NCBI GenBank assembly: GCA_018062085.1
Contig: JAGOSY010000007.1
Span: forward strand, 124,001 to 188,000
Direction: 5' to 3'
Source of the DNA: a bacterium
Lineage (GTDB): Bacteria; Cyanobacteriota; Vampirovibrionia; Obscuribacterales; Obscuribacteraceae
DNA: 64,000 nt
Part shown: in pieces, positions 16,602 through 26,442 of the stretch
Numbering within the stretch: position 1 is the stretch's first letter
How the letters are laid out: each line of letters starts with the position of its first letter
Notes under the pieces: model-generated
What the model saw: only the letters and a program-made list of their open reading frames with translations
The model's database searches: none
Told to the model about the DNA's origin: nothing
Translations under genes and position numbers: made by a program

Positions 16602-18299
16602 CTAATCTGATGTTGCTGCTTTCTCTTGGTCTTCGATAAAACTCACCGCTAAGTGAATTGAACTAAAAACAGTGTCTGGGGTAATGTGTTCCTTCAACTG
16701 AGAGCCATCGCGCAATCTACGCATATACAGCTTAGGTCGTGCCAGTAAAAGTTTTATGCCTTTGGCTGTTAATTCGTCATGCAGTTCAGCCAGTGCTTTA
16801 ATTCCGGTGCTATCCATTTGCGATATTGATTCTAGGCTGAGAATGAACCAGCGAGAAGGAGTCTTGGCTTCTTCGATTACCTGCAGGGCACGCATTTTAA
16901 AGAAATCGGCATTGAAGAAAACTAAGGGGCCGTCAAAGCGCCAGATGATTATGTTTGGACGAGTTTGGTTGTCTGGATTGGCAGTGAGGTCAGTGAAGAC
17001 ATCGCTGCCTGGAATGGCGCCAAGAAGCGTGTCTTCAGGTTTGTAGATGCGCATAAGAATGATTGTTACAGCCAGTGCTATGGCAAAGGCAACCCCGGGA
17101 AGCACGCCTAGGGCTAGGACACCAATAGTCGTTAAAATTGATAGATTGAACTCAAGAATGTCGATATTTTTCAACTCTCTATATGAGCTGAAATCTAATA
17201 GCTTGGCAGCTGAGTAGATTAGCACTGCTGCTAGTGCTGTCAGTGGCACGTAGGCCAGTGGCTGAGTGAAGAATGCCGCGACTGCCGCTGTCGCCAAAGC
17301 GGCGAAGATCGAAGCGAGCTGGGTCTTATTATTGCAAGCAGCGTTTACGGCTGTACGCGAGTCGGCACCGGTAATGACAAAAGCACCGCAGAGTCCTGAG
17401 GCCAGATTGGCCGCTCCTAGTGCCGACATTTCGCGATTGGCATCGATGGCCGTGTGGCTGCGGGCGGCAAAGCTTCGAGCTGTCAGCATGCCGCTTGTGA
17501 AGCTAACGATTACCAGACCAAGGGCGCTTACGAACAGGCCTTGGCCTGCGTGATAGCCAATGGTTGGTAAGCCAAGGTGCGGCAAACCCGCAGGAACTGC
17601 TCCTACTAATTTGACCCCCAATGCTTCACCGCCTAGCATAACTAGTGCCACTGTGGCTAGGGCTATGGCGATCAGGGCTGATGGTGCCTTTGGTGCTAGG
17701 CGATTGACTATCACGAGCAGCAGAAAAGTTCCTAGTCCAATGGCCAAGGCCATAATATTTGTCTGCCCGATGCTCGATGCTAGTTCTATTATGCAAGGAA
17801 TGAAGTCACTTTTGCTCAAGCTAATACCGAGCAATTTTCCCATTTGTCCCACTATTATGCTGGCGGCGATACCGTTGAGAAAGCCGATTAGAATTGGTCT
17901 GGCAAAAAAGTTGACAATGAATCCCATACCTGCAAATCCGCCTATGACCATGATTAGGCCTGAGGCTAAAGATAGTGCTGACGAGAGAGCAATATAGCGA
18001 ACACTGTCTCCAGCTGCTAGTGGTGCCACTAATGATGCCACCATCGTACAAGTGGCGGCATCGGGACCAACCACTAGCTGTCTAGATGAACTGAGCAAAG
18101 CAAAAACGATAACTGGCAAAATACTGGCGTAGAGGCCTATTTCTGGTGGCATTCCTGCTAGCTGAGCGTAGGCAATGGCTGTTGGAATTTGCACGGCAGC
18201 CACAGACAGACCGGCTATCAAATCTTTTGATAGCCAATCAGGTTTGTAGTTTCGCAGGTCGCTAATTAGTGGGCTAGAAATTGCTAAACTTAACTTCAT
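16602..18299 (-). CDS. SulP-family anion transporter with C-terminal STAS domain
   Basis: A 565-residue inner-membrane transporter of the SulP/SLC26 family, which moves sulfate, bicarbonate or other anions. The N-terminal motif AYAQLAGMPPEIGLYASILP and about 12 hydrophobic segments are typical, as is the cytoplasmic STAS domain (about 445-555) with QMDSTGIKAL, where the Ser in DSTG is the usual regulatory position. The substrate cannot be told from sequence. It begins 8 nt after the TolC-like gene's stop, so it is probably co-transcribed with the efflux genes, an unusual pairing. Confidence 0.92.
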   Translation of the reverse strand: MKLSLAISSPLISDLRNYKPDWLSKDLIAGLSVAAVQIPTAIAYAQLAGMPPEIGLYASILPVIVFALLSSSRQLVVGPDAATCTMVASLVAPLAAGDSVRYIALSSALSLASGLIMVIGGFAGMGFIVNFFARPILIGFLNGIAASIIVGQMGKLLGISLSKSDFIPCIIELASSIGQTNIMALAIGLGTFLLLVIVNRLAPKAPSALIAIALATVALVMLGGEALGVKLVGAVPAGLPHLGLPTIGYHAGQGLFVSALGLVIVSFTSGMLTARSFAARSHTAIDANREMSALGAANLASGLCGAFVITGADSRTAVNAACNNKTQLASIFAALATAAVAAFFTQPLAYVPLTALAAVLIYSAAKLLDFSSYRELKNIDILEFNLSILTTIGVLALGVLPGVAFAIALAVTIILMRIYKPEDTLLGAIPGSDVFTDLTANPDNQTRPNIIIWRFDGPLVFFNADFFKMRALQVIEEAKTPSRWFILSLESISQMDSTGIKALAELHDELTAKGIKLLLARPKLYMRRLRDGSQLKEHITPDTVFSSIHLAVSFIEDQEKAATSD

Positions 18300-18307
18300 T
18301 GCGAAAA

Positions 18308-20044
18308 TTACCTAGCTATGGTTCGGCCACTAGTTAGTGTGTCGACTGAGATTCTACCCATGGCTCTCAGCAAAAAGGCCTGGGATTCGTTAAATTGCAC
18401 GATCGCATTAGCTTTGGCAATTAGGGCATTGGTATAGTCGCGTTGGGCGTTGACCACATCTAAATCAGTTCCTACACCTTCTTCTAGACGACTGATGGCA
18501 ACACGTAGCTGTTGGCGCGAAGAGTTGACGGCTGCAGTGCTGGCGCCAATTAGATTTTGGGCGTCTAGAGATTCAAGATAAGAGTCGCGCACATTCTTAC
18601 AGACTAAGGCGAGTTGCCTTGCAAATTCTAGTTGCGCTCTGCGGGCCTGAGATTTAGCTGCTTGTATCTTTGAATAATCGGTTAGGCCAAGTCCACCAAT
18701 ATTCCAATTGACAGCTAGACCAATTATGTAGATTTCAGCCAAGCTGAAACTTTTCGTTGCACCAGATGAACCCACCGCCGAGACCGAGCCAGTAGTGAAA
18801 CCGCCAGCGCCAAAAGAGCCGGTAGAAGCTGAGCTGGCGTTGGCACCACCGCTTATGGGTGCTGCTTTGGCACCGGTGGTAGCTAGGCCGATGCTGCCGC
18901 TTATTTGTGGTAGAAGCGGTGCGTAGGCAACACGGATAGCTTCTTTAGCTGCTAGTCTCTGTTGCTCATATTTCTTTAGCTCTGGTCTATTGTCGATAGC
19001 AACCTGAACCAGATCTGACACTTTGGCATTGGCCGAGACCAGCCGAGCCGTCTCGACTAGTTTGTTGCTTACCAATAAATCTTCGTCGCAATTTAAATTT
19101 AGATTGGTGGCTAATTTTACTGCTGCTTTTCTGCGAGCAATTTGCTGGCTGATTAGTGCTTGTTTGTCGTTAGCCAATTGTGTTTCAGCTTGTAGCAAGT
19201 CTAGTTTGGTATTAGCACCATATTTAAATTGAATGGCATTTTTGTCGTAGAGCGCTTGTGAAGTTTCAACGGCCTTCACTCTTATTTGCAAGAGTACGTC
19301 TTGCAAGACAAGTTGATAGTAAAGATGCACACCTTCTAGAAGCATGTCATTGGTGGTTTGTTGAACTTCAGAACTGGCTGCCTTATATAGTTGTTTAGCC
19401 TGCCTTGAGCCAAATATAGTGTGGCCGCCATCAAAGAAGTTCCAGGTCAAGGCTGAGGGAATTGTCAGGTAGTTACTGCCAACGTTGGCTAGGGCGCCGA
19501 AAGGGCTGGCATACTTGCCTGTGATGCCTTGGTAAGTAACTTGGTTTGTCAGGCTTGGTAAATATCCACCGAGGACACTGCGATAATTCCAGCGCATTGA
19601 CTGTTCGTCGCTTTGTGAAATTTTGATATCGAGATTGTTGGCTAGCTCGCAGGTGAGAACATCACGTAAGGTGATAGCGCGACCGTTGCCGCTGGCATCG
19701 ATGCCGTAAGGGGAGAGATTTTGATCCAGGGTTATCAGCGCCGATAAAACAGGGGCTTTTATTGCTACTTTGTCTGATCCGACAAACATAGCGCCTTCAG
19801 AATCTTCAGCTTGTTTGACAATGTCGTCTAATTTATTTCGTACATTTTGGTCTATAGGACCACGTAGTGGAACGGGCTTGGGATCGATAGAACCGTCACT
19901 TGTTGACTCAGCGTAAGCAGCGCTGCCAATGCTCAGTGGCAGAAGCTGTGGGGTTGCCAAAATCACTGCTGCTAGAGCGCTGGAAAATACTCGCCTGTAA
20001 AGCCGATTGATCGAATTGCTACTGGTAGCATGGGCGTCCAACAT
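18308..20044 (-). CDS. TolC-family outer-membrane efflux protein
   Basis: This is the outer-membrane channel of a tripartite exporter. The 578 residues start with a signal peptide (ending near residue 45 at AYAES) and contain the two helical repeats of the family, with LFQxGA-type coiled-coil helices, for example LKYEQQRLAAKEAIRVAYAP around 360-380. A Gly/Ser/Ala-rich insert of about 45 residues interrupts the second repeat near 395-440. It begins 7 nt after the membrane fusion gene. Its presence is direct evidence that the cell has an outer membrane. Confidence 0.92.
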   Translation of the reverse strand: MLDAHATSSNSINRLYRRVFSSALAAVILATPQLLPLSIGSAAYAESTSDGSIDPKPVPLRGPIDQNVRNKLDDIVKQAEDSEGAMFVGSDKVAIKAPVLSALITLDQNLSPYGIDASGNGRAITLRDVLTCELANNLDIKISQSDEQSMRWNYRSVLGGYLPSLTNQVTYQGITGKYASPFGALANVGSNYLTIPSALTWNFFDGGHTIFGSRQAKQLYKAASSEVQQTTNDMLLEGVHLYYQLVLQDVLLQIRVKAVETSQALYDKNAIQFKYGANTKLDLLQAETQLANDKQALISQQIARRKAAVKLATNLNLNCDEDLLVSNKLVETARLVSANAKVSDLVQVAIDNRPELKKYEQQRLAAKEAIRVAYAPLLPQISGSIGLATTGAKAAPISGGANASSASTGSFGAGGFTTGSVSAVGSSGATKSFSLAEIYIIGLAVNWNIGGLGLTDYSKIQAAKSQARRAQLEFARQLALVCKNVRDSYLESLDAQNLIGASTAAVNSSRQQLRVAISRLEEGVGTDLDVVNAQRDYTNALIAKANAIVQFNESQAFLLRAMGRISVDTLTSGRTIAR

Positions 20045-20051
20045 AGGGTTC

Positions 20052-21419
20052 CTATTTCGCCTCGCCCTTATCTTCAGTCGCGGCGAGTTTGGCTGGTTGT
20101 ACAGCGTCGCCTTCGCGCAAATCGTCTGGCGGGCTGCCTATCACTGTGTCACCACTGTTCAGACCACTCTTAATTTCAATGATGTCACCAAAGTCGCGAC
20201 CAAGCACCACGTCTTGAAAATGAGCCTTGCCGTCTTTGACTAACACCACTTGCATTGTGTTGTTCTTTGGTATCACGGTACTGCTTGGTACTTGCACCCA
20301 TTGATTGGCACGAACAGCTGTCAACTTCGCCTCGGCGTACATGCCCGGCATCAGAGCGTGGTCGAAGTTATCGATTTTTATTTCGGCCTGCCTCGTGCGT
20401 GTTTGTGGATCTATGCCACCAGAGACATTGGTCACTGTGCCTAAGAACTTGCGCCCCGGATATGAGGTTACAGTTAATTCGGCTGTCTGTCCTGGCTTAA
20501 TGTGTTGAGAAATTGATTGCGGCACATTGATATAGCTGCGCAGAACGTCTAACTTGGCCAGTTGCATTATTTCTTGGTTTTGCGACTGACTGCCGGCAGT
20601 AATTAGTGCACCCGGATCAACTTTTCTACTGACTATGACACCGTCAAAGGGGGCTAGCACGTGCTTAAATGATTGCTGAGCCTTATATTTGTTGAGAATA
20701 GCGTTTTTTGCGGCCACACCGGCTTGAGCTACTTTTACTTGAGCCATCGCTGCCTGCACTTGTTGTTGAGCTACGCGTTTCTTTGCTTGTATTGCTTCAA
20801 GAGCGGCGTTTTGTGAACCTAGCGCCCGCATTTTTTCATCACGACTTTGCAAGCTCACTGCACCTTCATCGGCCATATGCCCCCAGCGATCAGCTGTTAC
20901 TGCAGCATACGATTGGTCTGTTTTCACTTTCTTTATGTCAGCTTCTACGCTCTCCACTTCAGCCTTCGACCCCTTTAAATTGGCCATGGCACTGGCTTCT
21001 TGTGCTTTAGCTTCAAGCAAGTCGGCCTGCGCTTGCGAAAGTTCTTCATCTACAGTTGGTGTATCTATTTCGGCCAATAGTTCACCGGCTTTGACATGAT
21101 CGCCTATGTCTACTAGGCGACCACTAAGGTATCCATCTACCCTGGCATAGATAGTGGCGAATTGCATGGCGCCGAGATTGCATGGCATTTTTGCTGATTC
21201 ATCAAGGTCTGCCGGTTTAACAGTAATAGTCTGCACCGCCGGAACAGCTGAAGCGTTCTCTTCTTCTTTGGCATTGAGGGCTCGTTTGTCTTTCAGTTTT
21301 GGCAAGGCGCCTACGACAAAAAGAACTGCCAATATGGCACCTAATACAACAAGTACGATGATTACTTTGCTACTGCCTGACTTGCGGTTAATAGGGTTAA
21401 TAGAAAATTTTGTAGACAC
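20052..21419 (-). CDS. RND efflux membrane fusion protein (HlyD/AcrA-type)
   Basis: This periplasmic adaptor links the RND pump to the TolC-like channel. The 455 residues show an N-terminal membrane anchor (about 19-40), a split biotinyl-lipoyl domain (ATIYARVDGYLSGRLVDIGDHVKAGE; later FDGVIVSRKVDPGALI), a long alpha hairpin between them, and barrel and membrane-proximal domains. Start is GTG and overlaps the pump's stop codon (TAGTG), so translation is coupled. A 7-nt gap leads to the TolC-like gene. Substrate unknown. Confidence 0.93.
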   Translation of the reverse strand: MSTKFSINPINRKSGSSKVIIVLVVLGAILAVLFVVGALPKLKDKRALNAKEEENASAVPAVQTITVKPADLDESAKMPCNLGAMQFATIYARVDGYLSGRLVDIGDHVKAGELLAEIDTPTVDEELSQAQADLLEAKAQEASAMANLKGSKAEVESVEADIKKVKTDQSYAAVTADRWGHMADEGAVSLQSRDEKMRALGSQNAALEAIQAKKRVAQQQVQAAMAQVKVAQAGVAAKNAILNKYKAQQSFKHVLAPFDGVIVSRKVDPGALITAGSQSQNQEIMQLAKLDVLRSYINVPQSISQHIKPGQTAELTVTSYPGRKFLGTVTNVSGGIDPQTRTRQAEIKIDNFDHALMPGMYAEAKLTAVRANQWVQVPSSTVIPKNNTMQVVLVKDGKAHFQDVVLGRDFGDIIEIKSGLNSGDTVIGSPPDDLREGDAVQPAKLAATEDKGEAK

Positions 21420-24400
21420 TAATCTATGCTCTCAGTTGATTTTGCCAGTTTTTCTGCGTGCTTCTTACCGGCACCGAGGACGGTGTACATTAAGGGCACT
21501 AAAAATAGGGTTGAGAATGTTGCTACAGACAATCCGCCAATCACGGCTCGGCCAATTGCTGCATTTTGACCGGTACCCAGTGACATCGGAATCATGCCGA
21601 GAATCATTGCTATGGCGGTCATGCAAACCGGTCTGAAGCGCTGCAGGCCAGCTTCTGAAGCGGCTTGCATTATGCTTTTACCTTCATTAAATTGCTCGTT
21701 GCAAAAAGTCACCATCAAAATACTATTGGCCGAAGCTACACCAATACACATTACTGCCCCCATGAGGGCTGGCACACTTAGTGTGGTTTGGGTAACAAAC
21801 AAGCTCCAGATAATGCCTGTTAGGGCACCAGGGATGGCCGTGAGAATCACTATGGGATCTAACCATGATTGGAAATTGACTACGAGCAGTAGGTAGACGA
21901 GAACCACAGCACCAGCGAGGCCTATTAATAGGCCGGCAAAGGCTGTCTTCATGCTTAGTACTTGGCCCATTACCTTAATATTTGTGCCGCGTGGGGCATT
22001 TTTAGTGAATTGGTCAACAACCTTCTGCACATCGTCGGCTACTCCGCCTAGATCCCGTTGTTCAGTATCGACATAAATATCGAAGCTGGGCTGAACATTC
22101 ATATGATTGACTACATAGGGCGTGTATTGTCTAGTTGGCTTTGCCAGGTTACTCAAAAGTTGCACTGGCTGCTGCTTGTTGCTGGCTGTTGTGGCCGAGC
22201 CTACCGAAATAGTTGCCAAATCATTGAGTGAATTCATCTCGCGCTGGGGAGACTGCACCGATAGATAGTACTGCACGCCGGTTTCTGGATTGGTCCAGAA
22301 ATTAGGCATAACCTGAAAACTTGAGCTTAGATTGATTAAGAGTGAATTTGATATATCACGCTGACTGAGGCCGATTTGGCTGGCTACCGTGCGGTCAACA
22401 CTGAACAAATACTCAGGGGCGTTAATAACTTGGTGTACGCAGACGTCAACGGCACCGCGAATTTTCTTCACTTCGCGCTTTATATCAAGGGCTAACTGAT
22501 AATTTTTTGCTGCATCTAGACCAAGTATTTTGATATCAATTGGTGCTGGCAGACCGGCGTTGAGAATTTGTGTTGTGATGTCTGCTGGTTGATAATAGTG
22601 CGAGCATTGCGGAAACTTGCTATTAAGCATTTCACGAATGGCCGATTGATAGTAGGCCGTAGGCTGTGAACGCTCTTCTTCTAGAGTTACTAGAATTTCG
22701 CCGTCTGCTTCACTAATTGTCTGGCTGTCTGAAAAAGCAAAGTTAATACCGCTCACCGGCAAGCCGATGTTATCGGTGATGATTTTTACTTCTTTCTTTG
22801 GAACTATTTTGGCGATTTCATTTTCAATCTGAGAGAAAATTGCCGCTGTTTCTTCGACCCTGGTACCAGCCGGAACGTTAACATGGAGCCTGATTTGCCC
22901 GGCGTCAATGGGCGGGAAAAAGTCCCGGCCAAGGTGCGGCATTAAAAATAGAGACCCGGCGTAGAAGCAGGCAAATAGACCAGCAACAATTGCTCGATTT
23001 TTTAGGGCCCAGACTAGCCCGCCATGATATGTATCACGTGCTCTGTTAAAGTTCCTGTCGATAAATAGGTGAATACTTAAGAAGAATCCGGGCTTAGATT
23101 TTGTCTCGTCGGTGCCTTCTTTTGAATGATGTTTTTCACTGCCGAAGAGACTCTTTGACATGAGCGGAACAATTGTTCGCGAAAGACCATATGAAGCAAG
23201 CATAGAAAAGCAGACTGTCATGCCCAGGGGCACGAATAGCGAACGAGAAGGTTCGGACAAGAGAAAAACAGGAAGAAAAACAACACAGATTGAAACGGTT
23301 GATACAAGTGCTGGCATAGCTACTTCTTCTGCGCCGTCGAGAATGGCCTGCACGACATTTTTACCCATGCCCATTTGTCGGTGCACGTTTTCAATTTCAA
23401 CAGTGGCATCATCTACTAGCATACCTACTGCTAGGGCTAAGCCGCCCAGTGTCATTGAATTGATTGTGTTGCCGGTGAGCTTCAAGCAAATAATGGCCGA
23501 TAGAATAGCTAGCGGTATAGAGGTGATAACGATAAGTGTGCTGCGCCAGCTGCCCAATATGGCCAGCATGAATAGGGCTGTTAGCACTGCAGCGTTGATT
23601 ACTTCAAAGGCAACGTCATCAACACACTCTTGGACAAATTTGGATTGGTCAGTAAGTATATCTAAGCTCACTGAGGCCGGTAAAATCGTGCGGATGTGAG
23701 GAAGAACTTCTTTGACGCGGTTTACTACTGTCAGGGTCGAAGCTGAGCCGCCTTTGAGAATATTCATGATTACGCCGCGGTGGCCATTTATATTGACTAT
23801 ATTGAGCTGCGGCTGAAATCCATCATGCACGAAGGCGACATCTTTAACAAAGACACTAACGCCGTCTTTGCTTTTTACTGCGATTTCATTTAATTGCTCT
23901 ATCTTGGTGGGGCTGTTGTTGAGTGTCACTACATATTCTGACTTACCCATTTTTGCCGAGCCGCTTGGGGCAATAACACTAGAATTGTTGATAGCCGTGA
24001 CAACATCATTGGGTGATAGACCGTAAGCGTACAAAGCTTTTTGATTGAGGTCGACAGAGACTTGTCTATACTTGCCACCACTAGGAAAAGGAATGGTGGC
24101 GCCTTGAACCACAGCCAGTTGGCTGCGAATAAATTGGTTGGCAAGGTCAAACAGTTTTGCTTCAGATAGTTCTTTGCTGGCCACAGAGAGCTGCATAATC
24201 GGTACATCGGTGGCGGAGGATTGTACAACCAAAGGTGGTGACATATTGGGCGGCATTGATCGCAGTGAGGCAGATGATGCCGAAGAGGCCTGGGCTAAGG
24301 CCAAGCCGATATCTGAGCCTTTGTGCAAGAAGATCTTAATTACGCTCATACCATTCAGCGACATTGATTCGATGTGAGATATGCCGCTTACTGTGGAGGC

Positions 24401-24613
24401 TAGTGCTCGTTCACTAACTGTGGTGACAAGGTTTTCTACGTTCTTTGGCGACATGCCAGTGTAAGTCCAAACGCAACTGACAATGGGAATGTCGATGGTA
24501 GGAAAGATGTCCATGGCCATTTGGCTTAATGACACTATGCCAAAAAGCAAAATTGAAATTGCCATCACAATAAATGTGTGAGGCTGGGAGAGCGCTAGTC
24601 TTACAATCCACAT
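21419..24613 (-). CDS. RND-family efflux pump (AcrB/MdtB-like)
   Basis: An inner-membrane proton-driven exporter of 1064 residues, the usual length. The N-terminus (MWIVRLALSQPHTFIV), the two large periplasmic loops and the 12-TM layout match the HAE class. The proton-relay Asp pair is present in VGMLVDDATVEIENV. The Lys of AcrB TM10 (FAKD) is replaced by Asn in FCNEQ, a change also seen in other RND branches. The gene is followed, with a one-base overlap, by its fusion protein and then a TolC-like channel. It begins 30 nt after the polyphosphate kinase gene. Substrate class cannot be told. Confidence 0.93.
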   Translation of the reverse strand: MWIVRLALSQPHTFIVMAISILLFGIVSLSQMAMDIFPTIDIPIVSCVWTYTGMSPKNVENLVTTVSERALASTVSGISHIESMSLNGMSVIKIFLHKGSDIGLALAQASSASSASLRSMPPNMSPPLVVQSSATDVPIMQLSVASKELSEAKLFDLANQFIRSQLAVVQGATIPFPSGGKYRQVSVDLNQKALYAYGLSPNDVVTAINNSSVIAPSGSAKMGKSEYVVTLNNSPTKIEQLNEIAVKSKDGVSVFVKDVAFVHDGFQPQLNIVNINGHRGVIMNILKGGSASTLTVVNRVKEVLPHIRTILPASVSLDILTDQSKFVQECVDDVAFEVINAAVLTALFMLAILGSWRSTLIVITSIPLAILSAIICLKLTGNTINSMTLGGLALAVGMLVDDATVEIENVHRQMGMGKNVVQAILDGAEEVAMPALVSTVSICVVFLPVFLLSEPSRSLFVPLGMTVCFSMLASYGLSRTIVPLMSKSLFGSEKHHSKEGTDETKSKPGFFLSIHLFIDRNFNRARDTYHGGLVWALKNRAIVAGLFACFYAGSLFLMPHLGRDFFPPIDAGQIRLHVNVPAGTRVEETAAIFSQIENEIAKIVPKKEVKIITDNIGLPVSGINFAFSDSQTISEADGEILVTLEEERSQPTAYYQSAIREMLNSKFPQCSHYYQPADITTQILNAGLPAPIDIKILGLDAAKNYQLALDIKREVKKIRGAVDVCVHQVINAPEYLFSVDRTVASQIGLSQRDISNSLLINLSSSFQVMPNFWTNPETGVQYYLSVQSPQREMNSLNDLATISVGSATTASNKQQPVQLLSNLAKPTRQYTPYVVNHMNVQPSFDIYVDTEQRDLGGVADDVQKVVDQFTKNAPRGTNIKVMGQVLSMKTAFAGLLIGLAGAVVLVYLLLVVNFQSWLDPIVILTAIPGALTGIIWSLFVTQTTLSVPALMGAVMCIGVASANSILMVTFCNEQFNEGKSIMQAASEAGLQRFRPVCMTAIAMILGMIPMSLGTGQNAAIGRAVIGGLSVATFSTLFLVPLMYTVLGAGKKHAEKLAKSTESID

Positions 24614-24643
24614 CGGTTCAGGATACCAACTTACTTACTTTAC

Positions 24644-25501
24644 TTAGTACTTTTTCTCGATCCAGCGCCGATTCTTCAGGCTTTCTGTATCATCGTATTT
24701 GCCTTTATTGCTACGCTCTGGCAAATTTACTTTCTCGTGCTTAACGTGCTCATATGGTATCTGGCTCAATAGGTGAGAGATCAGGTTCAAGCGAGCGCGC
24801 TTTTTGTCATTCGAATCAACTATGTGCCATGGAGCAAAATCAGTATCAGTGGCTTCTAGCATGGCGTCTCGAGCCTTGGAGTACTGATACCAGCGTTCGC
24901 GTGATGGCAGGTCCATTGGGCTTAATTTCCACTGTCTTAGTGGATCGTCGATGCGAGCTTCGAAACGTCGTGCTTGCTCTTCGTTACTTGATTCGAGCCA
25001 GTACTTGAGCAATATGATGTCGTTGTCGACGAACAAGGTTTTTTCGAACTGAGCACAGAGTTTCATGAACCTGTCGTATTGGGCGTCTGTGCAGAAGCCC
25101 ATTACTTTTTCGACGCCGGCGCGGTTATACCAGCTGCGATCAAAGATAACGATTTCTCCGGCGGCGGGGAAGTGAGCCAAATAGCGCTGAATGTATAATT
25201 GCGTCTTTTCGCGATCTGATGGGGCCGGTAGCGCAGCAAGGCGAAATACTCTGGGGCTGACGCGTTCTGTAATGGCTTTGATAGTGCCACCTTTGCCGGC
25301 AGCATCTCTACCTTCAAAGACAACTACTATTTTGGTACCAGTTGCCTTGACCCATTCTTGTAAGTAGCAAAGCTCTCTTTGTAGTTTCACGAGTTCGGCT
25401 TCGTACTCTTTGCGCTTAAGACGAACGGTTCCTTCAGCTTTTGGTGAAGCTTCTGCTTTTTTTTGCGGAGCCTTGTCTTTATCAGAATTCTTTTTGCTCA
25501 T
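24644..25501 (-). CDS. ppk2: Polyphosphate kinase 2 (PPK2)
   Basis: PPK2 enzymes use polyphosphate to phosphorylate nucleoside mono- or diphosphates, or the reverse. The single-domain 285-residue protein has Walker A EGRDAAGKGGTIK (about 63-75), Walker B EIVIFDRSWYNRAGVE (116-131), the lid RFEARIDDPLRQWKLSP and DLPSRERWYQYSKARD. The subclass (ADP- or AMP-directed) cannot be settled by eye. The N-terminal 25 residues are Lys/Ala-rich. It starts one base after the NTF2-like gene's stop and lies 30 nt before the RND pump, so it is within the long minus-strand operon. Confidence 0.94.
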   Translation of the reverse strand: MSKKNSDKDKAPQKKAEASPKAEGTVRLKRKEYEAELVKLQRELCYLQEWVKATGTKIVVVFEGRDAAGKGGTIKAITERVSPRVFRLAALPAPSDREKTQLYIQRYLAHFPAAGEIVIFDRSWYNRAGVEKVMGFCTDAQYDRFMKLCAQFEKTLFVDNDIILLKYWLESSNEEQARRFEARIDDPLRQWKLSPMDLPSRERWYQYSKARDAMLEATDTDFAPWHIVDSNDKKRARLNLISHLLSQIPYEHVKHEKVNLPERSNKGKYDDTESLKNRRWIEKKY

Positions 25502-25502
25502 T

Positions 25503-26081
25503 TCACTTACCTTTTATTGGCTTCCAGTCTGTCTTTAGTCGCAATACAAGCCAGTCTCCACTCTTTCGTTCGTACACTTCTGAGCACCATGATTCTAGCT
25601 TGCTCGAACCATCGCCTAGCTCTTTGGTGGCACGAAACGAAACCATTGCTGTTTCGCCTTTTACCCTCACATAAGGGTCGTAGACAACGAGGCGTTTAAC
25701 CGCAATTCTGCCGTCCTCGTCCTTACCAATGACATTTTTCTTGATGTGTTCAAGTACCGCCTCTTTGCCGTACAGAGCTTTACCGCTCTTGCTGTCGCAA
25801 GTTGTCACGTCGGCACTAAGGCAGGCTGATAGCTGTTCGATACTTCTTTGTTCTAGAGCATGGAGGAGCTTCTTCAAGGCCCCTATTATTTCTTTGTCAG
25901 CATTCTCGGAGCTTATGCCGTTAACGATTTCGATACTTATAGGTTGCTTTTGCTCGGCCTCTGGTGCTTTTTTCTCTGCTTCTGCTTGCGCGCTAATGCT
26001 GATTGTCGAGGCAATCAGGGCGAGCATAAAAGAGCTGAGCCGTGTTGCTAGAATTTTTGACCGTTTAGAACATTCTTTCAT
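25503..26081 (-). CDS. Secreted NTF2-like (SnoaL/DUF4440-type) protein
   Basis: Residues 1-32 form a signal peptide ending near AQAEAE. After a charged linker, residues about 65-190 have the pattern of a single-domain NTF2-like fold: an N-terminal helix pair, ALYGKEAVLEHIKK, then long strands (GETAMVSFRATKEL; GDWLVLRLKTDWKP). Such domains bind small ligands or act as enzymes; no catalytic residues can be named. Between the coiled-coil gene (16 nt) and ppk2 (1 nt), so clearly in the same operon. Confidence 0.78.
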   Translation of the reverse strand: MKECSKRSKILATRLSSFMLALIASTISISAQAEAEKKAPEAEQKQPISIEIVNGISSENADKEIIGALKKLLHALEQRSIEQLSACLSADVTTCDSKSGKALYGKEAVLEHIKKNVIGKDEDGRIAVKRLVVYDPYVRVKGETAMVSFRATKELGDGSSKLESWCSEVYERKSGDWLVLRLKTDWKPIKGK

Positions 26082-26097
26082 TGAGCGATTCTCTTTG

Positions 26098-26406
26098 CTA
26101 GCGCATATCTCGGTAAGCTTGGTCTTCTGCCGTTAATGCTCTGTCTATGTCCCGTAAGGAACGATCACTGTCTTGCAGATAGCGACCGATGGTGTATTTC
26201 TGTTGCTGCAACTCTTGTATTTTGCGGTCGAGTTCGTTGTATGTACGTTGTAGCTGTGAGCGCTGATCTGCCACTTGGTCTCTTGATCTAAGCAGACTGT
26301 TGCGAGCCGCTGAACTGTAAGCAAGTACGGCACCACCAACTAGAACCAGCAGTGCTGTGAGAATAGACGCTAACCGTAAATTATATGTTTTCTTGCTTAA
26401 CTGCAT
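26098..26406 (-). CDS. Small single-pass membrane protein with coiled coil
   Basis: A 102-residue protein: a short basic N-terminus, one TM segment (about 13-31) and then a long amphipathic helix (about 35-95) rich in Arg, Gln, Asp and Leu with heptad spacing, suggesting a periplasmic coiled coil. No family recognised. It lies between the TPR gene (36 nt) and the NTF2-like gene (16 nt). A structural or scaffolding role at the envelope is a guess from architecture. Confidence 0.7.
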   Translation of the reverse strand: MQLSKKTYNLRLASILTALLVLVGGAVLAYSSAARNSLLRSRDQVADQRSQLQRTYNELDRKIQELQQQKYTIGRYLQDSDRSLRDIDRALTAEDQAYRDMR

Positions 26407-26442
26407 GAGGCTGCTCCTGATCGCTTCTAGACTCTTCGATCT

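Noticed and set aside
17560..17997. 145-codon plus-strand ORF opposite the SulP gene
   Set aside because: Antisense shadow of the membrane-protein frame, with no ribosome site and no similarity to a known family.
21419..24613. Missing AcrB-type Lys in the pump as a sign of inactivation
   Set aside because: Asn at this position is common in other RND branches, and the essential Asp pair is present.
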